Assembly (NCBI RefSeq): GCF_029227915.1
Contig: NC_079882.1
Coordinates: 1,674,001 to 1,738,000 of the forward strand
Length of the DNA stretch: 64,000 nucleotides
From: Hydractinia symbiolongicarpus
Taxonomy: Eukaryota; Cnidaria; Hydrozoa; Anthoathecata; Hydractiniidae
Direction: 5' to 3'
The stretch's first letter is position 1. The number at the start of each line of letters is the position of its first letter. The translations under genes and the position numbers were made by a program. The notes beneath the pieces are model-generated. The model made no database searches, was not told the DNA's origin, and saw only the letters and a list, made by a program, of their open reading frames with translations. This document shows, piece by piece, positions 22,381 to 35,600 of this stretch.

Positions 22381-25300
22381 ATTGGTCCCATAGTGGAGAA
22401 TGACTTATTTATCTAAATTCTTAAATGAAGCGCTACCACAGCGCTCAGTGTAATGGCTGAGTTCCGGCAATCACGTCAAATTAAGAAGAATGTTATTTCT
22501 TGGAGTTCAATTTTCTCATTTATCACATTTCTCAGGTCACAGTCCACAGTTAGTTCAATTAAGTCCCACAGTCAATCGTTTCACTGTTAACAGCCATACA
22601 ACCTAGCAATATCAGATAAATATCGCTAAATACATGTTGGTACGAATATGTGACGCAACCGTTGTAACTGAAGCGGACTGATACCATTAGAAAGTCAATG
22701 AAATGTAGTTTTTGAAACTGTCGCTATTTCTTCAGCGCAAGATAACGGTTAGGATTGGTCCCACAGTAAAGAATGATTTATTTATCTAAATTTTTAAATG
22801 AAGCGCTACCACAGCGCCCAGTGTAATGGCTGAGTTCCGGCAATCACGTCAAATTAAGAAGAATGTTATATCTTGGAGTCCAATTGTCTCACTTTCACAT
22901 TTATAAGGTCACAGTCCATAGTCAGTTCAATTAAGTCCCACAGTCAGTCGTTTCACTGTTAACAGCCATACAACCTAGTAATACCTGAAAAATATCAAGA
23001 AGTACATGTTGGTACGAATATGTGACTCAACCGTTGTCTCTCAAACGGATTGATACTGTTAGAAAGTCAATGAAATGTAGTTATTGAAACTGTCGCTATT
23101 TCTTCAGCTCACGATAACGGTTACGATTGGTCCCACAGTGAAGAATGACTTATTTACCTAAACTTTCAAATGAAGCGCTACCACAGCGTCCAATGTAATC
23201 GCTGAGTTCCGGCAATCATGTCAAATTAAAAAGGATGCTATTTACTGGAGTCCACTTGTCTCACTTATAACATTTATCAGGTCACAGACCAAAATCAGTT
23301 CAATTTAGTCCCACAGTCAATCGTTTCACTGTTAAAAGCGATGCAACCGAGTAATATGAAAAAAATATCGCTAAATACCTGTTGGTACGAATATGTGACC
23401 CAACCGTTGTAACTCAAACGGACTGCACCGTTAGAAAGTCAATGAAATGTAGTTTTTGAAACTGTCGCTATTTCTTCAGCGCGCGATAACGTCTAGGATT
23501 AGTCCTAAAGTAAAAAAATGACTTTTTAATCTAAATTCTTAAATGAAGCGCTACCACAGCGCTCAGTGTAATGGTTGAGTTCCGGCAATCACGTCAAATT
23601 AAGAAAAATGTTATTTCTTGGAGTTCAATTTTCTCATTTATCACATTTCTCAGGTCACAGTCCACAGTTAGTTCAATTAAGTCCCACAGTCAATCGTTTC
23701 ACTGTTAACAGCCATACAACCTAGCAATATCAGATAAATATCGCTAAATACATGTTGGTACGAATATGTGACGCAACCGTTGTAACTGAAGCGGACTGAT
23801 ACCATTAGAAAGTCAATGAAATGTAGTTTTTGAGACTGTCGCTATTTCTTCAGCGCACGATAACGGTTAGGATTGGTCCCACAGTAAAGAATGATTTATT
23901 TATCTAAATTTTTAAATGAAGCGCTACCACAGCGCCCAGTGTAATGGCTGAGTTCTGGCAATCACGTCAAATTAAGAAGAATGTTATATCTTGGAGTCCA
24001 ATTGTCTCACTTTCACATTTATAAGGTCACAGTCCATAATCAGTTCAATTAAGTCCCACAGTCAATCGTTTCACTGTTAACAGCCATACAACCTAGTAAT
24101 ACCTGAAAAATATCAAGAAGTACATGTTGGTACGAATATGTGACTCAACCGTTGTCTCTCAAACGGATTGATACTGTTAGAAAGTCAATGAAATGTAGTT
24201 ATTGAAACTGTCGCTATTTCTTCAGCTCACGATAACGGTTACGATTGGTCCCACAGTGAAGAATGACTTATTTACCTAAACTTTCAAATGAAGCGCTACC
24301 ACAGCGTCCAATGTAATCGCTGAGTTCCGGCAATCATGTCAAATTAAAAAGAATGCTATTTCCTGGAGTCCACTTGTCTCACTTATAACATTTATCAGGT
24401 CACAGACCAAAATCAGTTCAATTTAGTCCCACAGTCAATCGTTTCACTGTTAAAAGCGATGCAACCGAGTAATATGAAAAAAATATCGCTAAATACCTGT
24501 TGGTACGAATATGTGACCCAACCGTTGTAACTCAAACGGACTGCACCGTTAGAAAGTCAATGAAATGTAGTTTTTGAAACTGTCGCTATTTCTTCAGCGC
24601 GCGATAACGTCTAGGATTAGTCCTACAGTAAAAAAATGACTTTTTAATCTAAATTCTTAAATGAAGCGCTACCACAGCGCTCAGTGTAATGGTTGAGTTC
24701 CGGCAATCACGTCAAATTAAGAAAAATGTTATTTCTTGGAGTTCAATTTTCTCATTTATCACATTTCTCAGGTCACAGTCCGCAGTTAGTTCAATTAAGT
24801 CCCACAGTCAATCGTTTCACTGTTAACAGCCATACAACCTAGCAATATCAGATAAATATCGCTAAATACATGTTGGTACGAATATGTGACGCAACCGTTG
24901 TAACTGAAGCGGACTGATACCATTAGAAAGTCAATGAAATGTAGTTTTTGAGACTGTCGCTATTTCTTCAGCGCACGATAACGGTTAGGATTGGTCCCAC
25001 AGTAAAGAATGATTTATTTATCTAAATTTTTAAATGAAGCGCTACCACAGCGCCCAGTGTAATGGCTGAGTTCCGGCAATCACGTCAAATTAAGAAGAAT
25101 GTTATATCTTGGTGTCCAATTGTCTCACTTTCACATTTATAAGGTCACAGTCCATAATCAGTTCAATTAAGTCCCACAGTCAATCGTTTCACTGTTAACA
25201 GCCATACAACCTAGTAATACCTGAAAAATATCAAGAAGTACATGTTGGTACGAATATGTGACTCAACCGTTGTCTCTCAAACGGATTGATACTGTTAGAA

Positions 25301-28300
25301 AGTCAATGAAATGTAATTTTTGAAACTGTCGCTATTTCTTCAGCGCGCGATAACGTCTAGGATTAGTCCCACAGTAAAAAAATGACTTTTTATCCTTAAT
25401 TCTTAAATGAAGCGCTATCACAACGCCCAGTGTAATCGCTGAGTTCCGTCAATTACGTCAAATTAAAAAGAATGTTATTTCTTGGAGTCCACTAGTCTCA
25501 CTTATAACATTTATCAGGTCACAGACCAAAATTAGTTCAATTTAGTCCCACAGTCAATCGTTTCACTGTTAAAAGCGATGCAACCGAGTAATATAAGAAG
25601 AATGTCGCTAAATACATGTTGGTACGAATATGTGACCCAACCGTTGTAACTTAAACGGACTGACACCGTTAGAAAGTCAATGAAATGTAGTTTTTGAAAC
25701 TGTCGCTATTTCATCAGCGCGCGATAACGGATAGGATTGTTCCCATAGCGGAGAATGACTTATTTATCTAAATTCTTAAATGAAGCGCTACCACAGCGCT
25801 CAGTGTAATGGCTAAGTTCCGGCAATCACGTCAAATTAAGAAGAATGTTATTTCTTGGAGTTCAATTTTCTCATTTATCACATTTCTCAGGTCACAGTCC
25901 ACAGTTAGTTCAATTAAGTCCCACAGTCAATCGTTTCACTATTAACAGCCATACAACCTAGCAATATCAGATAAATATCGCTAAATACATGTTGGTACGA
26001 ATATGTGACGCAACCGTTGTAACTGAAGCGGACTGATACCATTAGAAAGTCAATGAAATGTTGTTTTTGAAACTGTCGCTATTTCTTCAGCGCACGATAA
26101 CGGTTAGGATTGGTCCCACAGTAAAGAATGATTTATTTATCTAAATTTTTAAATGAAGCGCTACCACAGCGCCCGGTGTAATGGCTGAGTTCCGGCAATC
26201 ACGTCAAATTAAGAAGAATGTTACATCATGGAGTCCAATTGTCTCACTTTCACATTTATAAGGTCACAGTCCATAATCAGTTCAATTAAGTCCCACAGTC
26301 AATCGTTTCACTGTTAACAGCCATACAACCTAGTAATACCTGAAAAATATCAAGAAGTACATGTTGGTACGAATATGTGACTCAACCGTTGTCTCTCAAT
26401 CGGATTGATACTGTTAGAAAGTCAATGAAATGTAGTTTTTGAAACTGTCGCTATTTCTTCAGCTCACAATAACGGTTACGATTGGTCCCACAGTGAAGGA
26501 TGACTTATTTACCTAAACTTTCAAATGAAGCGCTACCACAGCGTCCAATGTAATCGCTGAGTTCCGGCAATCATGTCAAATTAAAAAGAATGCTATTTCC
26601 TGGAGTCCACTTGTCTCACTTATAACATTTATCAGGTCACAGACCAAAATCAGTTCAATTTAGTCCCACAGTCAATCGTTTCACTGTTAAAAGCGATGCA
26701 ACCGAGTAATATGAAAAAATATCGCTAAATACCTGTTGGTACGAATATGTGACCCAACCGTTGTAACTCAAACGGACTGCACCGTAAGAAAGTCAATGAA
26801 ATGTAGTTTTTGAAACTGTCGCTATTTCTTCAGCGCGCGATAACGTCTACGATTGGTCCTACAGTAAAAAAATGATTTTTTTAATCAAAATTCTTAAATG
26901 AAACGCTACCACAGCGCTCAGTGTAATGGTTGAGTTCCGGCAATCACGTCAAATTAAGAAGAATGTTATTTCTTGGAGTTCAATTTTCTCATTTATCACA
27001 TTTCTCAGGTCACAGGCCACAGTTAGTTCAATTAAGTCCCACAGTCAATCGTTTCACTGTTAACAGCCATACAACCTAGCAATATCAGATAAATATCGCT
27101 AAATACATGTTGGTACGAATACGTGACGCAACCGTTGTAACTGAAGCGGATTTATACCATTAGAAAGTCAATGAAATGTAGTTTTTGAAACTGTCGCTAT
27201 TTCTTCAGCGCACGATAACGGTTAGGATTGGTCCCACAGTAAAGAATGATTTATTTATCTAAATTTTTAAATGAAGCGCTACCACAGCGCCCGGTGTAAT
27301 GGCTGAGTTCCGGCAATCACGTCAAATTAAGAAGAATGTTACATCATGGAGTCCAATTGTCTCACTTTCAGATTTATAAGGTCACAGTCCATAATCAGTT
27401 CAATTAAGTCCCACAGTCAATCGTTTCACTGTTAACAGCCATACAACCTAGTAATACCTGAAAAATATCAAGAAGTACATGTTTGTACGAATATGTGACT
27501 CAACCGTTGTAACTCAAACGGACTGACACCGTTAGAAAGTCAATGAAATGTAATTTTTGAAACTGTCGCTATTTCTTCAGCGCGCGATAACGTCTAGGAT
27601 TAGTCCCACAGTAAAAAAATGACTTTTTAATCTTAATTCTTAAATGAAGCGCTATCACAACGCCCAGTGTAATCGCTGAGTTCCGTCAATTACGTCAAAT
27701 TAAAAAGAATGTTATTTCTTGGAGTCCACTAGTCTCAATTATAACATTTATCAGGTCACAGACCAAAATTAGTTCAATTTAGTCCCACAGTCAATCGTTT
27801 CACTGTTAAAAGCGATGCAACCGAGTAATATAAGAAGAATGTCGCTAAATACATGTTGGTACGAATATGTGACCCAACCGTTGTAACTTAAACGGACTGA
27901 CACCGTTAGAAAGTCAATGAAATGTAGTTTTTGAAACTGTCGCTATTTCATCAGCGCGCGATAACGGATAGGATTGGTCCCATAGTGGAGAATGACTTAT
28001 TTATCTAAATTCTTAAATGAAGCGCTACCACAGCGCTCAGTGTAATGGCTGAGTTCCGGCAATCACGTCAAATTAAGAAGAATGTTATTTCTTGGAGTTC
28101 AATTTTCTCATTTATCACATTTCTCAGGTCACAGTCCACAGTTAGTTCAATTAAGTCCCACAGTCAATCGTTTCACTGTTAACAGCCATACAACCTAGTA
28201 GTACCTGAAAAATATCAAGAAGTACATGTTGGTACGAATATGTGACCCAACCGTTGTAACTCAAACGGACTGACACCGTTAGAAGGTAAATGAAATGTAG

Positions 28301-28345
28301 TTTTTGAAACTATCGCTATTTCTTCAGCGCGCGATAACGGATAGG
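22381..28345. repeat. III-II-I trimer HOR, ~1118 bp
   Basis: Sixteen monomers start at 22381, 22754, 23126, 23498, 23872, 24244, 24616, 24990, 25362, 25736, 26109, 26481, 26852, 27227, 27599 and 27973, with classes in strict III-II-I order. Trimers 22754-23871 and 23872-24989 are nearly identical at an offset of 1118 bp. From 24990 the copies match better at six monomers: 24990, 25362 and 25736 against 27227, 27599 and 27973, an offset of 2237 bp. Monomer 27973 switches from class III to class II ending (CCTAGTAGTACCTG). The same order at 1-2.2 kb suggests one ancestral trimer. Confidence 0.88.
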
Positions 28346-29600
28346 ATTGGTCCCACAGTAAAGAATGATTTATTTATCTAAATTCTCAAATGAAGCGCTA
28401 TCACAGCGCCCAGTGTAATCGCTGAGCTCCGGTAGTAGTTATTGAAACTGTCGCTATTTCTTCAGCGCGCGATAACGGATAGGATTGGTCCCACAGTAAA
28501 GAATGATTTATTTATCTAAATTTTTAAATGAAGCGCTACCACAGCGCCCAGTGTAATGGCTCAGTCCCGGCAATCACGTCAAATTAAGAAGAATGTCATT
28601 TCTTGGAGTCTAATTGTCTCTCTTTCACATTTATAAGGTCACAGTCCATAATCAGTTCAATTAAGTCCCACAGTCAATCGTTTCACTATTAGAAGCCATA
28701 CAACCTAGTAATATCTGAAAAATATCAAGAAATACATGTTGGTACGAATATATGACTCAACCGTTGTCTCTCAACCGGATTGATACTGTAAGAAAGTCAA
28801 TGAAATGTAGTTTTTGAAACTGTCGCTATTTCTTCAGCGCGTGATAACGGCTAGGATTGGTCCCACAGTAAAGAATGAATTATTTAGCTAAATTTTTAAA
28901 TGAAGCGCTACCATAGCGCCCAATGTAATCGCTGAGTTCCGGCAATCATGTCAAATTAAAAAGAATGTTATTTCTTGGAGTCCACTTGTCTCACTTATAA
29001 CATTTATAAGGTCACAGACTAAAATCAGTTCAATTTAGTTCCACAGTCAATCGTTTCACTGTTAAAAGCGATGCAACCGCGTAATATGAAAAAAATATCG
29101 CTAGATACATGTTGGTACGAATATGTGACCCAACCGTTGTAACTCAAACGGACTGCACCGTTAGAAAGTCAATGAAATGTAGTTTTTGAAACTGTTGCTA
29201 TTTCTTCAGCGCGCGATAACGTCTAGGATTGGTCCCACAGTAAAAAAATGACTTTTTAATCTTAATTCTTAAATGAAGCGCTATCACAGCGCCAAGTGTA
29301 ATGGCTGAGTTCCGTCAATCACGTCAAATTAAAAAGAATGTTATTTCTTGGGTCCACTTGTCTCACTTATAACATTTATCAGGTCACAGACCAAAATCAG
29401 TTCAATATAGTCCCACAGTCAATCGTTTCACTGTTAAAAGCGATGCAACCGAGTAATATGAGAAAAATATCGCTAAATACATGTTGGTACGAATATGTGA
29501 CCCAACCGTTGTAACTCAAACGGACTGACACCGTTAGAAAGTCAATGAAATGTAGTTTTTGAAACTTTCGCTATTTCTTCAGCGTGCGATAACGGATAGG
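28346..29600. repeat. Isolated, older-looking t-p-q-r HOR copy
   Basis: Unit starts are t 28346 (138 bp), p 28484, q 28856 and r 29228, the same order as the left HOR domain but about 7.5 kb beyond its edge. The t unit has the normal AAATGAAGCGC rather than the AAATAAAGCGC of all eleven left-domain copies, plus GAGCTCCGG. The q unit starts ATTGGTCCC rather than the derived ATTGGACCC, and p lacks the GTCAAGG variant. These states match ordinary monomers, so this copy probably branched before the left domain was amplified. Confidence 0.88.
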
Positions 29601-32600
29601 ATTGGTCCCACAGTAAAGAAAGATTTATTTATCTAAATTTTTAAATGAAGCGCTACCACAGCGCCCAGTGTAATAGCTGAGTTCCGGCAATCACGTCAAA
29701 TTAAGAAGAATATTGTTTCATGGAGTCCACTTGTCTCACTTATAACATTTATAAAGTCACAGACCAAAATCAGTCCAATTTAGTCCCACAGTCAATCGTT
29801 TCACTGTTAAAAGCGATGCAACCGAGTAATATGTGAAAAATATCGCTAAGTACATGTTGGTACGAATATGTGACGTTTACCGTTGTAACTGAAGAGGATT
29901 GATACCGTTAGAAAGTCAATGAAATGTAGTTTTGGAAACTATCGCTATTTCTTCAGCGCACGATAACGGTTAGGATTGGTCCCACAGTAAAGAATGATTT
30001 ATTTATCTAAATTTTTAAATGAGGCGCTACCACAGCGCCCAGTGTAATGGCTGAGTTCCGGCAATCACGTCAAATTAAGAAGAATGTTATTTCTTGGAGT
30101 CCAATTGTCTCACTTTCACATTTATAAGGTCACAGACCAAAATCAGTCCAATTTAGTCCCACAGTCAATCGTTTCACTGTTAAAAGCGATGCAACCGAGT
30201 AATATGAGAAAAATATCTCTAGGTACATGTTGGTACGAATATGTGACGTAACCGTGGTAACTGAAGCGGATTGATACCGTTAGAAAGTCAATGAAATGTA
30301 GTTTTTGAAACTATCGCTATTTCTTCAGCGCACGATAAAAGTTAGGATTGGTCCCACAGTAAAGAATGATCTATTTATCTAAATTTTTAAATGAAGCGCT
30401 ACCACAGCGCCCAGTGTAATCGCTGAGTTCCGGCAATCATGTCAAATTAATAAGAATGTTATTTCTTGGAGTCCACTTCTCTCACTTATAACATTTATCA
30501 GGTCACAGACCAAAATCAGTTCAATTTAGTCCCACAGTCAATCGTTTCACTGTTAAAAACGATGCAACCGAGTAATATGAGAAAAATATCGCTAAATTCG
30601 TGTTGGTACGAATATGTGACGCAACCGTTGTAACTGAAGCGGATTGATATCATTAGAAAGTCAATGAAATGTAGTTTTTGAAACTGTCGCTATTTCTTCA
30701 GCGCGCGATAAAGTCTAGGATTGGTCCTACAGTAAAAAAATGACTTTTTAATCTTAATTCTTAAATGAAGCGCTATCACAGCGCCAAGTGTAATCGCTGA
30801 GTTCCGTCAATCACGTCAAATTAAAAAGAATGTTATTTCTTGGAGTCCACTTGTCTCACTTATAACATTTATCAGGTCACAGACCAAAATCAGTTCAATA
30901 TAGTCCCACAGTCAATCGTTTCACTGTTAAAAGCGATGCAACCGAGTAATATGAGAAAAATATCGCTAAATACATGTTGGTACGAATATGTGACCCAACC
31001 GTTGTAACTCAAACGGACTGACACCGTTAGAAAGTCAATGAAATGTAGTTTTTGAAACTTTCGCTATTTCTTCAGCGCGCGATAACGGATACGATTGGTC
31101 CCACAGTAAAGAATGATTTATTTATCTAAATTTTTAAATGAAACGTTACCACAACGCCCAGTGTAATCGCTGAGTTCCGGCAATCATGTCAAATTGAGAA
31201 GAATGTTATTTCTTGGAGTCCACTTGTCTCACTTATAACATTAATAAAGTCACAGACCAAAATCAGTCCAATTTAGGCCCACAGTCAATCGTTTCACTGT
31301 TAAAAGCGATCCAACCGAGTAATATGAGAAAAATATCGCTAAGTACATGTTGGTACGAATATGTGACGTAACCGCTGTAACTGAAGCGAATTGATACCGT
31401 TAGAAAGTCAATGAAATGTAGTTTTTGAAACTATCGCTATTTCTTCAGCGCACGATAACAGTTAGGATTGCTCCCACAGTAAAAAATGACTTATTAATGT
31501 AAATTTTTAAATGAAACGTTACCACAACGCCCAGTGTAATCGCTGAGTTCCGGCAATCATGTCAAATTGAGAAGAATGTTATTTCTTGGAGTCCGCTTGT
31601 CTCACTTATAACATTAATAAAGTCACAGACCAAAATCAGTCCAATTTAGTCCCACAGTCAATCGTTTCACTGCTAAAAGCGATCCAACCGAGTAATATGA
31701 GAAAAATATCGCTAAGTACATGTTGGTACGAATATGTGACGTAACCGTTGTAACTGAAGCGAATTGATACCGTTAGAAAGTCAATGAAATGTAGTTTTTG
31801 AAACTATCGCTATTTCTTCAGCGCACGATAACGGATTGGATTGGTCCTAAAGTAAAAAAATGACTTTTTAATCTTAATTCTTAAATGAAACGCTATCACA
31901 GCGCCAAGTGTAATCGCTGAGTTCCGTCAATCACGTCAAATTAAAAAGAATGTTATTCCTTGAAGTCCACTTGTCTCACTTATAACATTTATCAGGTCAC
32001 AGACCAAAATCAGTTCAATATAATCCCACAGTCAATCGTTTCACTGTTAAAAGCGATGCAAACGAGTAATATGAGAAAAATATCGCTAAGTACATGTTGG
32101 TACGAATATGTGACGTAACCGTTGTAACTGAAGCGAATTGATACCGTTAGAAAGTCAATGAAATATAGTTTTTGAAACTATCGCTATTTCTTCAGCGCAC
32201 GATAACGGATTGGATTGGTCCTAAAGTAAAAAAATGACTTTTTAATTTTAATTCTTAAATGAAACGCTATCACAGCGCCAAGTGTAATCGCTGAGTTCCG
32301 TCAATCACGTCAAATTAAAAAGAATGTTATTCCTTGAAGTCCACTTGTTTCACTTATAACATTTATCAGGTCACAGACCAAAATCAGTTCAATATAATCC
32401 CACAGTCAATCGTTTCACTGTTAAAAGCGATGCAAACGAGTAATATGAGAAAAATATCGCTAAATACATGTTGGTACGAATATGTGACCCAACCGTTGTA
32501 ACTCAAACGGACTGACACCGTTAGAAAGTCAATGAAATGTAGTTTTTGAAACTTTCTCTATTTCTTCAGCGCGCGATAACGGATACGATTGGTCTCACGG

Positions 32601-35600
32601 TAAAGAATGATTTATTTATCTACATTTTTAAATAAAGCGCTACCACAGCGCCCAGTGTAATGGCTGAGTTCCGGCAATCACGTCAAATTAAGAAGAATAT
32701 TGCTTCTTGGAGTCCACTTGTCTCACATATAACATTAACAAAGTCACAGACCAAAATCAGTCCAATTTAGTCCCACAGTCAATCGTTTCACTGTTAAAAG
32801 CGATGCAACCGAGTAATATGAGAAAAATATCGCTAAGTACATGTTGGTACAAATATGTGACGTAACACGTTGTAACTGAAGCGAATTGATACCGTTAGAA
32901 AGTCAATGAAATGTAGTTTTTGAAACTATCGCTATTTCTTCAGCGCACGATAACAGATTGGATTGGTCCCACAGTGAAGAATGACTTATTTATCTAAATT
33001 CTTAAATGAAGCGCTACCAAAGCGCTCAGTGTAATTGCTGAGTTCCGCCAATCACGTCAAATTAAGAAGAATGTTATTTCTTGGAGTTCAATTTTCTCAT
33101 TTATCACATTTATCAGGTCACAGTCCACAGGTAGTTCAATTAAGTCCCACAGTCAATCGTTTCATTGTTAACAGCCAAACAACCTAGTAATACCTGAAAA
33201 ATATCAAGAAATACATGTTGGTACGAATATGTGACCCAACCGTTGTAACTCAAATGGACTGACACCGTTGGAAAGTCAATGAAATGTAGTTTTTGAAATT
33301 GTCGCTATTTCTTCAGCGCACGATAACGGATTGGATTGGTCCCACATTGAAGAATGACTTATTTATCTAAATTCTTAAATGAAGCGCTACCAAAGCGCCC
33401 AGTGTAATCGCTGAGTTCCGGCAATCATGTCAAATTAAAAGGAATGTTATTTCTTGGAGTCCACTTGTCTTACTTATGATATTTATAAAGTCACAGACCA
33501 AAATCAGTTCAATTTAGTCCCACAGTCAATCGTTTCACTGTTAGAAGCGATGCAACCGAGTAATATAAGAACAATATCGCTAAATACATGTTGGTACGAA
33601 TATGTGACGCAAACGTTGTAACTGAAGCGGATTGATACCATTAGTAAGTCAATGAAATGTAGTTATTGAAACTGTCGCTATTTCTTCAGCGCACGATAAC
33701 GGATAGGATTGGTCCCTCAGTAAAGAATGATTTATTTATCTAAATTTTTAAATGAAGGGCTACCACAGCGCCCAGTGTAATGGCTGAGTCCCGGCAATCA
33801 CGTCAAATTAAGAAGAATGTTATTTCTTGGAGTCTAATTCCCTCACTTTCACATTTATAAGGTCACAGTCCATAATCAGTTCAATTAAGTCCCACAGTCA
33901 ATCGTTTCACTATTAGAAGCCATACAACCTAGTAATACCTGAAAAATATCAAGAAATACATGTTGCTACGAATATGTGACTCAACCGTTGTCTCTCAACC
34001 GGATTGATACTGTTAGAAAGTCAATGAAATGTAGTTTTTGAAACTGTCGCTATTTCTTCAGCGCGTGATAACGGCTAGGATTGGTCCCACAGTAAAGAAT
34101 GAATTATTTATCTAAATTCTTAAATGAAGCGCTACCATAGCGCCCAGTGTAATCGCTGAGTTCCGGCAATCATGTCAAATTAAAAAGAATGTTATTTCTT
34201 GGAGTCCACTTGTCTTACTTATAACATTTATAAAGTCACAGACCAAAATCAGTTCAATTTAGTCCCACAGTCAATCGTTTCACTGTTAAAAGCGATGCAA
34301 CCGAGTAATATGAGAAAAATATCGCTAAATACATGTTGATACGAATATGTGACCCAACCGTTGTAACTCAAACGGACTGACACCGTTAGAAAGTCAATGA
34401 AATGTAGTTTTTGAAACTTTCGCTATTTCTTCAGCGCACGATAACGGATAGGATTGGTCCCACAGTAAAGAATGATTTATTTATCTAAATTTTTAAATGA
34501 AGCACTATCACAGCGCCCAGTGTAATGGCTGAGTTCCGGCAATCACGTCAAATTAAGAAGAATGTTATTTCTTGGAGTCCAATTGTCTCACTTTCACATT
34601 TATAAGGTCACAGTCCATAATCAGTTCAATTAAGTCCAACAGTCAATCGTTTCATTGTTAAAAGCGATGCAAAGTAGTAATATCAGAAAAATATCGCTAA
34701 ATCTTGTTGGTACGAATATGTGACCCAACCGTTGTAACTCAAACGGACTGACACCATTAGAAAATCAATGAAACGTAGTTTTTGAAACTGTCGCTATTTC
34801 TTCAGCGCGCAATAACGGCTAGGATTGCTCCCACAGTAAAAAATTACTTATTAATGTAAATTTTTAAATGAAACGTTACCACAACGCTCGGTGTAATCGC
34901 TGAGTTCCGGCAATCATGTCAAATTAAGAAGAATGTTATTTCTTGGAGTCCACTTGTCTCACTTATAACATTAATAAAGTCACAGACCAAAATCAGTCCA
35001 ATTTAGTCCCACAGTCAATCGTTTCACTGTTAAAAGCGATCCAACCGAGTAATATGAGAAAAATATGGCTAAGTACATGTTGGTACGAATATGTGACGTA
35101 ACCGTTGTAACTGAAGCGAATTGATACCGTTAGAAAGTCAATGAAATGTATTTTTGAAACTATCGCTATTTCTTCAGCGCACGATAACAGTTAGGATTGG
35201 TCCCACAGTAAACAATGACTTATTTACCTAAACTTTTAAATGAAGCGCTACCACAGCGCTCAGTGTAATTGCTGAGTTCCGGCAATCACGTCAAATTAAG
35301 AAGAATGTTATTTCTGGGAGTCCAATTGTCTCATTTATCACATTTATCAGGTCACAGTCCAAAGTTAGTTCAATTAAGTCCCACAGTCATTCGTTTCACT
35401 GTTAAAAGCGATACAACTGAGTAATATGAGAAAAATATCGCTAAATACATGTTGGCACGAATATGTGACGCAACCGTTGTAACTCAAACGGACTAACACC
35501 GTTAGAAAGTCAATGAAATGTAGTTTTTGAAACTGTCGCTGTTTCTTCAGCGCGTGATAACGTCTAGGAGTGGTCCCACAGTAAAAAAATGACTTTTTAA

